A stretch of DNA of 56,321 nucleotides. Source: Acidimicrobiales bacterium. GTDB taxonomy: Bacteria; Actinomycetota; Acidimicrobiia; Acidimicrobiales; SZUA-35. The notes under the pieces are model-generated. The model saw nothing but the letters and a program-made list of their open reading frames with translations, was not told where the DNA came from and did not search any database. The first letter of the stretch is position 1. Each line of letters opens with the position of its first letter. Positions 1 through 7,972 of this stretch are shown here, piece after piece. The stretch is from assembly GCA_020630065.1 (NCBI GenBank), contig JAHDCC010000017.1, forward strand, positions 3,298-59,618, read 5' to 3'. The position numbers and the translations under genes are program-made.

Positions 1-1644
1 GCCGACGACGCCGACCTTCTCGCCGACGCCGCCGAGGCGGCTCATGTGGTCGAAGAACATGTTGCCTCGCTTCACCTGGCCGAGTGGGCTGAGAAGGTCG
101 AACCAGATCCAGGTAGGCAACTGAGGTTACGGTTCGCTCGGTCTCGATACCTTGCGGGCGGCGGAAAGTTAGAAGTTGCAGAAAGCATCTGTTCACAAAT
201 TTTCGACGACCCGCAAACAGATCCGAGCCTTGCAGTCGAAGCGGGAGCCCAATCAGCCGACCTACTCACACGACTTGGCCGATACGAAGCCGCAGTTGAA
301 CGAGCAACCGCGACCATCGAGCGTACGCGTAATAAAGACGCCGACGAAGTAGCGAAGCTGCTAGCCACATCGGCACTCGGATACAGCAAAGCTTGCCTCG
401 GTGACCCAGAATCTGCTCGACAAGATTTAGCCCACGCGTTAAAGCAGGCCGTCCACAACGGCAGCCCAAGGCTTATAGAAGCCGCCAGCAGAAACTACGC
501 CGACCTTCTAATGGGGCCACTAAACGAATTAGAAGCCGGGGTAGCGTTAGCCGAAGAACAGGCACAGTTCCTGGTCGACAACGGCGGTGAACAGAGATTG
601 ACAACATCGTTGCTGGCAACCGCAACCACGGGGCTCTTTCGCCTTGGCCGATGGCAAGATGCCTGTCGGGCAGCAACAGCGGCGCTCGAATCGGACCCTA
701 CGGGTGCTGGAGTAATAGATCTCCTTCTGGGAAGAGTCAGAGTCGTCATCGGGTTAGGCGATTTCGACGCCGCCGACCGAGACCTCCGAACCGCGTCAAG
801 CCTTCTCGGTTCAGACCCCAACCCGAGACATGACCTGCCTCTGTCGACGCTTCGAGCCGGATTGGCGATGTGGCGTCATGACATCGATACGGCGAGACAA
901 GAAATCGGGTCGGTCATCGAACGAGCCGACAGTCAAAACATTGACGACCCGTTGTTGTTAGCTCCGCTCGTCTGGCACGGGCTTCGAGCCGAAGCGTTGG
1001 CTCCAACCCCAGACGTTGGATGGGCATTCAAACTCTTCGTGACTATGACCGACATCCGAGACGAATCCAGCCTCAAAAACACCGATCAGGCAAACCTACT
1101 GCAAAGCTACTTCTTGTTATGTGCAGGTGAACTAGACAGGACCCTCGAACAGTCCAGGCCTGGGGTGTGGAACAAGGCAGCTCAAGCTTGGGACGAGTGC
1201 GGCCACCCGTACCCTGCCGCCTACGCCAGGATGCATCAAGCAGAGGCTATGTTTAGCGAACGCACCCGAAACAGCAAAGCTGAAGCTGTTCTTCGATCGG
1301 CGTATCAAAGCGTCGACCGGTTGGGGGCTGAACCGCTGGCAGCACAAATCAGAGGCCTCGCGAAACGGGCCCGCATCGACCTGAACCGTTCAACCGGCCC
1401 AGCCGACAATCAGCCCGAAATCCCGGAAACAAAAGGTAAGATGGCGGAACTGACCGCTCGAGAACACGAAATAATCGCCGAGCTGTCACAAGGCCTAAGT
1501 AACCGAGAAATCGGTGAGCGGCTATATATTAGTGGTCGAACCGTAGGTGTACATGTTTCGAACATCCTCGCCAAGTTGGGCGCTAAAACTCGGGTAGAAG
1601 CAGCAGCCGTCTACGTTCGAGAAACCACAAATCCGTCGATCTAA
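1..1644 (+). CDS. LuxR-family transcriptional regulator with TPR-like region, 5' end cut by window
   Basis: The frame is open to base 1, so this is the C-terminal part of a larger protein; the first in-window start (GTG at 46) lies inside the gene. Most of the visible ~540 residues are alpha-helical, Ala/Leu-rich repeats of the TPR kind (for example the stretches around SLAVEAGAQSADLLTRLGRY and DEVAKLLATSALGYSKACLG). The last ~60 residues are a typical LuxR/GerE helix-turn-helix: LTAREHEIIAEL, then GLSNREIGERLYISGRTVGV and HVSNILAKLGAKTR. Family knowledge: this layout is that of LAL/MalT-type regulators, which usually carry an N-terminal AAA ATPase; that part would lie upstream of the window. 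No target can be deduced. The next gene on the same strand begins about 330 nt downstream after a region with repeated TCGACGT motifs, so the two need not be co-transcribed. Confidence 0.85.
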   Translation, partial: ADDADLLADAAEAAHVVEEHVASLHLAEWAEKVEPDPGRQLRLRFARSRYLAGGGKLEVAESICSQIFDDPQTDPSLAVEAGAQSADLLTRLGRYEAAVERATATIERTRNKDADEVAKLLATSALGYSKACLGDPESARQDLAHALKQAVHNGSPRLIEAASRNYADLLMGPLNELEAGVALAEEQAQFLVDNGGEQRLTTSLLATATTGLFRLGRWQDACRAATAALESDPTGAGVIDLLLGRVRVVIGLGDFDAADRDLRTASSLLGSDPNPRHDLPLSTLRAGLAMWRHDIDTARQEIGSVIERADSQNIDDPLLLAPLVWHGLRAEALAPTPDVGWAFKLFVTMTDIRDESSLKNTDQANLLQSYFLLCAGELDRTLEQSRPGVWNKAAQAWDECGHPYPAAYARMHQAEAMFSERTRNSKAEAVLRSAYQSVDRLGAEPLAAQIRGLAKRARIDLNRSTGPADNQPEIPETKGKMAELTAREHEIIAELSQGLSNREIGERLYISGRTVGVHVSNILAKLGAKTRVEAAAVYVRETTNPSI

Positions 1645-1694
1645 CTACTTTTAGCGACAAACACAACGGGCTGCCATACGTAGTGGGAGGCCTC

Positions 1695-1735
1695 GATCGA
1701 CGTATTTTTACTACGTCGACTATTTAGATCGACGT
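1695..1735. repeat. cluster of TCGACGT(A) half-sites, possible operator
   Basis: An inverted repeat TCGACGTA (1697-1704) / TACGTCGA (1712-1719) with a 7-nt spacer is followed by a further direct copy TCGACGT at 1729-1735. GATCGACGT occurs at 1695-1703 and 1727-1735, 32 bp apart, about three helical turns. The motif sits between the LuxR-type regulator and the DUF5995 gene, in a 329-nt stretch (1645-1973) where I see no convincing gene. A role as a binding site is inference. Confidence 0.35.
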
Positions 1736-1973
1736 TTCTAGGATCCGACCAACCGGTCACTACTTAAACTTGGCGTTCATCAAGTTAAACCATTCAGTCG
1801 TCTACGCCGAAGAAAAGATGCTGATCCCGAAGAGCTTCGAGGAATTTCGCAACCGTCAACCCAGTTGCGAAAACAGTTCACACGAGTCAGCTAACAATGC
1901 CCGAACCGTTCGGGTATCGGTGGTCGCTCGATGGGGACAACCGGATCAGCCCAAGGATCTAAGGAGTCACGGC

Positions 1974-3086
1974 ATGTGGGACAACGTCACGAATATAAAG
2001 GTCGACAAGATCGCCGGTCAACAACTCGAAACGATCGACGACGTAATCGAAATGCTCCGCCGCATGAGTGTCGCGTTAGAAGGACTGACAGACCGGTCGG
2101 GAAACAACCCGGTTCTAGCGTTCAACGAGTTGTACCTTCGCATCACCAAAGACGTCAAACAAAACATTGTCGCCGGAACATACCACGACAGCTTCTTCAT
2201 GGAAATTCTGGACGTCGAGTTTGCAAAGCTGTACTTCGAAGCCCTTCAAGGCTGGGTACACGACCGAATCGTCCCAGCCTCTTGGGCGTTACTTTTCCAA
2301 CTAGAACATGACGGCGAGCGGCATTCAGATTTCGAAGGAGCGCTGCTTGGAGTTAACGCCCATATCAATCGGGATCTGACATTCGCGTTGCTGAACGCCA
2401 ACGCCCGAGCCGGCGAACCCGCCGATTGGGATAAAAGACACCAAGACTACGACCAAATCAACACTATCTTTGGTGATCGGCTCGATCCGATAGTCAACCA
2501 ACTCGTGGACAGTTTGACCAGCAAATCGTGGAATTTGATATGGCGAATCGTCGATGATTCGCTGCAAGACATCGACGAATGGATAATGCGAAAGACCATA
2601 GTCAAATGCCGAGACCGGGCTTGGAACCGTTCCCGCTGCGTCAGGTCGACGCCTGAGCTGGAAAAAATTGCTGCAACATCTGGACGCACCCAGTTGGCGA
2701 CCATCCTCGCCAAGGTTGTGATCGGAAGCCATCTGTTCGACCACGGAGGTTTCTCCTCACCCGACGATCTAGAAACCACACAGCCGAGCACCGACGCCTC
2801 AACCCGCCAGCAACTCGATGCGGCGCTACCCCAGGCGGCGGAAGTACTTTTTGGAAGCGACCTCGTAGACATGGCCGTGGACGGCGATCGGGTCGCTATC
2901 AAAGCAACGAGTTCCAGCGTCGATGGCTGTTGGGAAGGTGAACGATCCCAGCTGGCGTCGTTGTTCACCGACGAGTGGATTCTCAGAACTGTCGACACGG
3001 ACTCCGACCCCGACATCGAGGTCCGACAGCTTAAGCGCGGCATCGAAGTCGTACAAGCACAAACCAAATCTCTGACAGTCGGCTGA
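1974..3086 (+). CDS. DUF5995 family protein with extra C-terminal domain
   Basis: The N-terminal ~250 residues match the DUF5995 pattern as I know it: an opening helix (IDDVIEMLRRM), ALAFNELYLRITKDVK-like helices, DVEFAKLYFEALQ, and the GVNAHINRDL signature followed by a DYDQIN motif. No function is established for the family. About 100 further residues at the C-terminus (after an S/T/D-rich linker, from about QQLDAALPQAAEVLF) look like a separate small alpha/beta domain that I do not recognise. I chose ATG 1974 because AAGGAG stands 7 nt upstream; the same frame is open further 5' to a TTG at 1770, but those 68 residues show no domain character. The gene ends before a strong hairpin at 3096-3129. 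No signal peptide or membrane segment is seen, so it is probably cytosolic. Confidence 0.7.
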   Translation: MWDNVTNIKVDKIAGQQLETIDDVIEMLRRMSVALEGLTDRSGNNPVLAFNELYLRITKDVKQNIVAGTYHDSFFMEILDVEFAKLYFEALQGWVHDRIVPASWALLFQLEHDGERHSDFEGALLGVNAHINRDLTFALLNANARAGEPADWDKRHQDYDQINTIFGDRLDPIVNQLVDSLTSKSWNLIWRIVDDSLQDIDEWIMRKTIVKCRDRAWNRSRCVRSTPELEKIAATSGRTQLATILAKVVIGSHLFDHGGFSSPDDLETTQPSTDASTRQQLDAALPQAAEVLFGSDLVDMAVDGDRVAIKATSSSVDGCWEGERSQLASLFTDEWILRTVDTDSDPDIEVRQLKRGIEVVQAQTKSLTVG

Positions 3087-3095
3087 GGGGCCGCC

Positions 3096-3129
3096 CGGCG
3101 GTGAGGTGTGCCCAAGCGCCTCACCGCCG
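3096..3129 (+). terminator. strong hairpin after the DUF5995 gene
   Basis: An 11-bp perfect G+C-rich stem (3096-3106 with 3119-3129) closes a 12-nt loop 9 nt after the stop codon of the DUF5995 gene. There is no U-tract, as in many actinobacterial terminators, so termination is inferred from position and stem strength only. Confidence 0.5.
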
Positions 3130-3327
3130 CAACGTTCGCGACTATTCGCTGAAAAGTCAGAATATTTTCGAGAAGGTTCGAACGACCTATGCCCCCTAGG
3201 AAAGGTGACCTATAAAGGGGTCCGTACGATCGATAGCTTCCTGACGCCCATAGGAAAATCGGAGTGTGACGACATAGGCCTAAAGAATCTACTTCACAAT
3301 TCCGAATCGTTGGTTAGTAACTGAGGG
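3130..3327 (+). other. intergenic leader region without a convincing gene
   Basis: About 200 nt between the terminator-like hairpin and the leader hairpin of the sortase-anchored protein gene. A 72-codon open frame (3106-3324) overlaps the terminator stem, has no ribosome binding site and no recognisable composition, so I do not call it a gene. The stretch most likely holds the promoter and 5' leader of the surface operon. I recognise no riboswitch class in it. Confidence 0.4.
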
Positions 3328-3367
3328 GAACAGATGGATTCCGTATCGCCTGCGGAATCCTCTGTTC
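3328..3367 (+). promoter_or_regulatory. long leader hairpin upstream of the surface-polysaccharide operon
   Basis: GAACAGA (3328-3334) and GGATTCCG (3336-3343) pair with CGGAATCC (3353-3360) and TCTGTTC (3361-3367). This gives a 15-bp stem with one bulged base (3335) and a 9-nt loop. It ends 9 nt before the GGAG ribosome binding site at 3377-3380 of the gene starting at 3388. No U-tract follows. It may be an RNA structure controlling translation or mRNA stability, or a protein operator; the sequence alone does not decide. Confidence 0.5.
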
Positions 3368-3387
3368 AAAACTAATGGAGTCAAACA

Positions 3388-3966
3388 ATGAAAAGACTAG
3401 TCATGGCACTCATCGCCACCTTCCTAGGAGGAGGCGTGCTGTTCTCCGCAACTCTGGTTGGGGCAACAACACCGGTCGAAACTGGTGAGCTGTCAACAAC
3501 CGGCCCAACAACTAATCTTGCCCCCGGAAGTCTCGTCACTATAAGCGGCGGTGGTTTCAACCCCGGAGCGACAGTGGCGTTGACTATCGAATCCGATCCG
3601 GTTTCGCTTGGCTCAGTAACAGCGAGTGCTACAGGTGCGATAACGGCAACGGTCACAATCCCTGCCGGCTTAGAGGAAGGCAACCATACGATCAAGGCAA
3701 CTGGAGAAAGCCCAACGGGAACCCTCGTGCTCTCTCAAGCTGTCACCACGGTCGCCGCGTCAACCAATTCGAACTCAAACGCTGCCACAACGTCCGGATC
3801 GAACAGCTCGAGCGCAGGATCAAATAACGCTTCGTCTCTAGGAACGCCTCCGAACCAGTTGGCTTTCACCGGAACGTCGACCAGCATTCTTCTGGTTCTT
3901 GCCGCCGCCTTGATCGGTGCAGGTGGACTCCTGTTCGCGATCAACCGCCGTCAAAGCGTCGCATAA
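3388..3966 (+). CDS. secreted, sortase-anchored surface protein (LAFTG)
   Basis: A 192-residue exported protein. Residues 1-27 form a signal peptide (basic MKR, hydrophobic core, cleavage probably after LVGA). Residues ~35-122 form one Ig-like beta-sandwich with a GGGFNPGATVALTI segment, as found in IPT/actinobacterial surface modules. Residues ~125-152 are a Ser/Asn/Thr linker. The cell-wall sorting signal follows: LAFTG at 158-162, a hydrophobic helix ~166-185 and the tail RRQSVA. LAxTG is the motif recognised by class E sortases of actinobacteria (family knowledge); no sortase gene is in the window. GGAG is 7 nt before ATG. One nucleotide separates its stop from the flippase start, so it heads the surface operon. 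Its role, for example as an anchored partner of the exported glycan, is inferred from position. Confidence 0.75.
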   Translation: MKRLVMALIATFLGGGVLFSATLVGATTPVETGELSTTGPTTNLAPGSLVTISGGGFNPGATVALTIESDPVSLGSVTASATGAITATVTIPAGLEEGNHTIKATGESPTGTLVLSQAVTTVAASTNSNSNAATTSGSNSSSAGSNNASSLGTPPNQLAFTGTSTSILLVLAAALIGAGGLLFAINRRQSVA

Positions 3967-3967
3967 C

Positions 3968-5998
3968 ATGCGTACCGTAACTGGCTCACTGGCCGGTCTG
4001 CTGCCCAAGGGGCAGACCGGCCTGTTCCTTGCGCTTTCGTCAGTTACCGGCGGCAACATCGTTTTCCATATTCTGGCCGCTCGGGCACTAGGCCCAGTCA
4101 GCTATGGAACACTCGGAGCTCTGTTAACCCTCCTGCTTGGCTTAGTGGTGCCGGCAGGGGCGTTGCAGGTTTCGATAACAGCCAAAGTTGTTGAACTCCG
4201 ATCTCGTGGACGCACCGTGAACTATGTTCCGATGTGTCTATCGTTTGGAGCTTTCGGACTTGTAGCCGCCGGGTTGTTGACACTCAGTTCTCCGTTGATC
4301 GCCAACTTTTTGCACATGGACGGTCTCGTCGACGTCGTTTTGATAGGACTGTTCATCGTGCCGAGCCTGATTGGGGTTGTTCTCCGATCGGTGCTGCTGG
4401 GTAGTGAGAAGTATGGTCGGCTTGCGTTCTCGTTGCTGCTCGGCAACGCTACACGGGTACTTGTCGGCTGTTCTCTTTTTGTGTTTGGAGGGGGAGTTAC
4501 AACTGCCCTCATCGGCACGCTTTCGAGCGAAATTCTTGCAGTGGTATCGATGTACATTTGTGTACCTAAGGTTCCGAAGACGGTTATCCCATGGAAACTG
4601 ACGATTAGTTTCGTTTCCACTTTCGGTGGCGTGGCGGCCTTCTCTGGCCTTTGGTTGCTGGTAGGTGTCGACACGTTTTTGGTTCGTCACCATCTGACCG
4701 CCACCGACGCAGGTTTGTATGCTGCGGTAGCGCTTGCCGCACGGTCGGTTCTTTTCTTGCCTCAGGCGGCGATAACAAGTTCGCTCCCCAAGTTGGCTGG
4801 ACCGATTGCCCAAGCCCGTGAGCATTTGGTCGACCTGCTCCTCATATCGCTGCTGACTGGTTTAGCGACAACCTTCGCTTTGTCGATTGGGGCGACACAT
4901 GTAGGTCCGATTCTGCTTGGTCCAGAATTTCAGTTAGATCAACGAGTTCTGCTGGTTCTTGCCGCAGCAGCCATTTGGTTCGGTTTGTTGACGGCGCTCA
5001 CCAACTTCCATCTAGCTCGAGGAAACGCCCGACACGCAAACCGAGTGTGGCTAGGGTTCGCGGTTTTGACGACCGCGTCATGGATGGTTACGCCAGCTCC
5101 GCAAACGATGGCAATACTTGTCTTAGTGGGAGGGGTCGCAGCTACGGTTTGGGCGTCTGTTCCACTACTTCGGCTCGAACCGTCGAGTTTTAGCCCGACA
5201 GGTCCCGGTCCAGCCGGGCGAGGCACAACTGACTTGTCTGTTGTCGTTCCGTTTCTAAACGAAGGTGAGATGACGAGTCGAACGATCGACGAATTGTTGA
5301 CCGCCGCCGATGACAATGGGCTCCTGATCGAGGTCCTCGCTGTCTCTGACGGTTCGACCGACGGGGGTGAAGTATTTATTGAACAGCTCGAAGACAAACG
5401 GGTCACGGTCCTAAACCATCACATAAATAGAGGAAAAGGTGAGGCGCTACGTACCGGCATGACACATTCTTCCGGTCGCCTGATCGCGATGCTCGACGGT
5501 GATGGAGACATCGAACCGGCGCAGCTGTTATCTATGGTTTCCCAAATCGAGAGGATCGACTGCGACGCCGTAATCGGGTCTAAACAGCATCCGAAGTCTG
5601 TAGTGCAAACCAGCGCTGGCCGACACGTTTTGACGTTCAGCTTATGGCTTGTCGCCAAGTTACTGTTGGGGCGGTCGTTGCCTGATTCACAAGTCGGGGC
5701 GAAGGTGTTCCAACGCGAAGTTCTAGAACAGGTTCTACCTCGAACCGTTGAGACCGGATATTTGTTTGATCTCGAATTGTTGTTGGTCGCTCAAACCCTC
5801 GGTTATCGACGAATCGTCGAATCTCCCGTTGTTATTGCATCACACGTCAACTCGAATATCGGGTTACGAGCTGTATGCGCATCGACGATCGACCTATTCG
5901 GTCTGGTTAAACGAATGGCACGGCGCACAGCTGACACGACGAACGCCACGTCCGATAGTGGTCAAGTCGAAGCAGCTAGAGAGCTGGTGACAACATGA
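3968..5998 (+). CDS. polysaccharide flippase fused to GT2 glycosyltransferase
   Basis: A fusion of about 676 residues. Residues 1 to ~415 are a polytopic membrane domain of the oligosaccharide-flippase (MOP/Wzx-like) kind: repeated hydrophobic helices, the early FHILAARALGPVSYG pattern typical of Wzx/RfbX N-termini, and LVGVDTFLVRHHLTATDAGLY in the middle. From residue ~421 a GT2 (GT-A) domain begins: DLSVVVPFLNEGEM, the SDGSTDGG nucleotide-binding loop and the metal-binding LDGDGDIEP segment near residue 508. It resembles dolichyl-phosphate-mannose-synthase-like enzymes. Family knowledge: flippases move lipid-linked sugars across the membrane, and such GT2s load a sugar on a polyprenyl carrier. 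Joining both suggests carrier glycosylation coupled to flipping. I chose ATG 3968, 1 nt after the upstream stop; an in-frame extension to 3917 overlaps the preceding gene and adds nothing domain-like. The next gene overlaps by 4 nt (ATGA). Confidence 0.8.
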   Translation: MRTVTGSLAGLLPKGQTGLFLALSSVTGGNIVFHILAARALGPVSYGTLGALLTLLLGLVVPAGALQVSITAKVVELRSRGRTVNYVPMCLSFGAFGLVAAGLLTLSSPLIANFLHMDGLVDVVLIGLFIVPSLIGVVLRSVLLGSEKYGRLAFSLLLGNATRVLVGCSLFVFGGGVTTALIGTLSSEILAVVSMYICVPKVPKTVIPWKLTISFVSTFGGVAAFSGLWLLVGVDTFLVRHHLTATDAGLYAAVALAARSVLFLPQAAITSSLPKLAGPIAQAREHLVDLLLISLLTGLATTFALSIGATHVGPILLGPEFQLDQRVLLVLAAAAIWFGLLTALTNFHLARGNARHANRVWLGFAVLTTASWMVTPAPQTMAILVLVGGVAATVWASVPLLRLEPSSFSPTGPGPAGRGTTDLSVVVPFLNEGEMTSRTIDELLTAADDNGLLIEVLAVSDGSTDGGEVFIEQLEDKRVTVLNHHINRGKGEALRTGMTHSSGRLIAMLDGDGDIEPAQLLSMVSQIERIDCDAVIGSKQHPKSVVQTSAGRHVLTFSLWLVAKLLLGRSLPDSQVGAKVFQREVLEQVLPRTVETGYLFDLELLLVAQTLGYRRIVESPVVIASHVNSNIGLRAVCASTIDLFGLVKRMARRTADTTNATSDSGQVEAARELVTT

Positions 5999-7125
5999 AG
6001 ATCTTAGTTTGCAACTGGCGGGATACCACCCATCCTCGGCGTGGCGGCGCCGAAGTGTACACCCACATGGCGTTGACCCGGTTGGTTGACGCTGGTCATC
6101 AAGTCACCCTCTTCTCAAGTAACGTCGAAGGTCGACCATCGTGGGAATTCATCGACGGGGTCGAACATATTCGAGGCGGAGGCCGGTTCAGTGTGTACAA
6201 GGCGGCGGAGTCGTGGTATCGCCAAGAAGGTCGACACGCCGGTTTCGATGTTGTGATCGACGAAGTCAACACCAGACCCTTTTTCTGTCACACGTGGGTT
6301 GACCCAGATACCACCGTCGTAGCACTGATTCATCAGTTAGCCAAAGAGGTCTGGTCGGCTGAGCTGCCAGCACCTCTAGCCGTGGTCGGACGTTACTTTT
6401 GTGAACCTCGTTGGCTGCACGCTATGCGATACGTTCCGACCTTGACTGTTTCGGAATCGAGTAGACAGTCGTTACTGGACGCTGGCATCCAACGAGTTTC
6501 GGTTCTGCCTGAGGGTATCGAACAGTCCGATGTGTCTGGGGTTGATCGACAAAAAGCTTCCAAACCCACAGCCGTCTTTTGTGGTCGACTATCTGCCAAC
6601 AAACGCCCCCATCATGCGGTCGAAGCGGTTCGGCTTGCTCGTCGTGTAATTCCGGACCTTCAGCTTCGGGTAATTGGTGACGGCCCGATGCGATCTGAGA
6701 TTGAGAAGTTCGACGACATCGAAGTCATGGGTCGGGTCTCACAAGAATTGAAGTTCGAAACGATGGCCTCCGCGCATGTCCTTCTCGTGCCGTCCGTCAG
6801 AGAAGGTTGGGGTCTTGTCGTCGACGAAGCCGCTACGGTCGGGACACGAACGATTGGCTATGACGTTCCCGGTTTGCGGGATTCGGTATCGGCCGCTGAC
6901 GGAATTCTGGTTGACCCGCGTCCAGAGGCGATGGCTGAAGCGCTTACCGAAACCATCCCGCATCAACTAACTGATCCCGCTGATCGACTCCCGTGGGGAG
7001 CCCGGAGTTGGGACGAAGTCGCCGATGACCTTCTCGCTCAGCTAACCCTTATCTGTGCCTTGGAAAGCCGACCTTTTCAACGTCAGGCGTCCACCCAAAC
7101 ATCTAATACTTTCCGTTGTGAGTAA
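5995..7125 (+). CDS. glycosyltransferase family 4 (GT-B)
   Basis: A 376-residue GT4-like enzyme. The N-terminal Rossmann half begins MKILVCNWRDTTHPRRGGAE with the GGAE motif of GT4 proteins and HMALTRLVDAGHQVTLFSS. The C-terminal half has PTAVFCGRLSANKRPHHAVE (donor binding) and the VPSVREGWGLVVDEAATVGT segment, which is the E-x7-E nucleotide-sugar site. It should transfer a sugar from an activated donor onto a lipid-linked or surface glycan on the cytosolic face. Donor and acceptor cannot be read. It overlaps the fusion gene by 4 nt and the following GT2 reading frame closely, so it is translationally coupled within the surface operon. Confidence 0.85.
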   Translation: MKILVCNWRDTTHPRRGGAEVYTHMALTRLVDAGHQVTLFSSNVEGRPSWEFIDGVEHIRGGGRFSVYKAAESWYRQEGRHAGFDVVIDEVNTRPFFCHTWVDPDTTVVALIHQLAKEVWSAELPAPLAVVGRYFCEPRWLHAMRYVPTLTVSESSRQSLLDAGIQRVSVLPEGIEQSDVSGVDRQKASKPTAVFCGRLSANKRPHHAVEAVRLARRVIPDLQLRVIGDGPMRSEIEKFDDIEVMGRVSQELKFETMASAHVLLVPSVREGWGLVVDEAATVGTRTIGYDVPGLRDSVSAADGILVDPRPEAMAEALTETIPHQLTDPADRLPWGARSWDEVADDLLAQLTLICALESRPFQRQASTQTSNTFRCE

Positions 7126-7129
7126 AACT

Positions 7130-7969
7130 ATGACATCCACGTTTAAACCCGAACCAGCCACACCCGATCTTTCGGTTGTTGTGCCAACCCGCAACGCTGA
7201 ACGCACTATCGAGGCTTGCTTACGAAGCATCCGAGACCAGCAGGAAACCGAGGTCGAAATTATTGTCGTCGACAACCATTCGGACGATCTGACCCAAGAC
7301 ATTTCTAGGCGATACGCCGACCGGTTTATCGTCGCAGGCCCGGAACGAAGTGTTCAGCGCAATATTGGATTGAACTCGGCGACAGCTCCGGCTGTGGCGT
7401 TCATCGACGCTGATATGGTTTTGACGCCGCATGTTTGTGCCGAGGCGATTGAGGCGTTGACGAGCCAGGTCAGTGGGGTTGTTATCCCCGAAAAGTCTTT
7501 TGGTGAAGGTTTCTTTGCTCGATGTCGTGCGCTGGAAAAGCGGCTCTATCTCGGCGATCCAGATGTGGAAGCGGCGCGGGTATTCAAAACCGAAACGGTT
7601 CAAGCCGTCGGCGGATATCGAGAAGATTTGGTCGCCGGTGAAGACTGGGACTTGAGCGACCGCATCGAAACAACCGGGCACCCGTTGACGAGAACCGAAG
7701 CGACAATCCTTCACGACGATGGCCGCATCTCGATTCGGACAACGTTCAAAAAGAAGATCTACTACGGCTACACATTCGCACGATATGTTCAGACTCGATC
7801 AACCGGAGGCAAAAGGAAGCTGTACCGGCCGAAACTTGTGTCGTCTCTCGGTCTTATGGTTCGTAACCCTTTGGTGGGAGCTGGGCTAGTTGTCTTAAAA
7901 GCCGTGGAAGCGTCCGGATTAGCGGTCGGAGCGTGCATTGGATGGCGGTCGAGTCGAAAACACGGTTAA
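7130..7969 (+). CDS. glycosyltransferase family 2
   Basis: A GT-A fold enzyme of about 280 residues: DLSVVVPTRNAERTIEACLR, then the VDNHSDD loop, and AFIDADMVLTPH carrying the DAD metal/nucleotide motif. GEDWDLSDRI further on is the typical acceptor-side ED motif. The C-terminal end (GLMVRNPLVGAGLVVLKAVE) is hydrophobic and probably membrane-associated. The start is uncertain: ATG 7130 directly follows the upstream stop, GTG 7118 is in frame, and the frame is open to 7055 inside the GT4 gene; none has a clear Shine-Dalgarno sequence. It is part of the surface glycan operon; sugar specificity is unknown. Confidence 0.8.
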   Translation: MTSTFKPEPATPDLSVVVPTRNAERTIEACLRSIRDQQETEVEIIVVDNHSDDLTQDISRRYADRFIVAGPERSVQRNIGLNSATAPAVAFIDADMVLTPHVCAEAIEALTSQVSGVVIPEKSFGEGFFARCRALEKRLYLGDPDVEAARVFKTETVQAVGGYREDLVAGEDWDLSDRIETTGHPLTRTEATILHDDGRISIRTTFKKKIYYGYTFARYVQTRSTGGKRKLYRPKLVSSLGLMVRNPLVGAGLVVLKAVEASGLAVGACIGWRSSRKHG

Positions 7970-7972
7970 GGC

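Noticed and set aside
3106-3324. 72-codon open frame before the surface operon
   Set aside because: It overlaps the terminator-like stem, has no ribosome binding site and no domain or signal character; the region reads better as leader DNA.
4222-4825. Long minus-strand frames inside the flippase region
   Set aside because: They are complementary to a well-supported membrane domain and have charged, patternless sequences.
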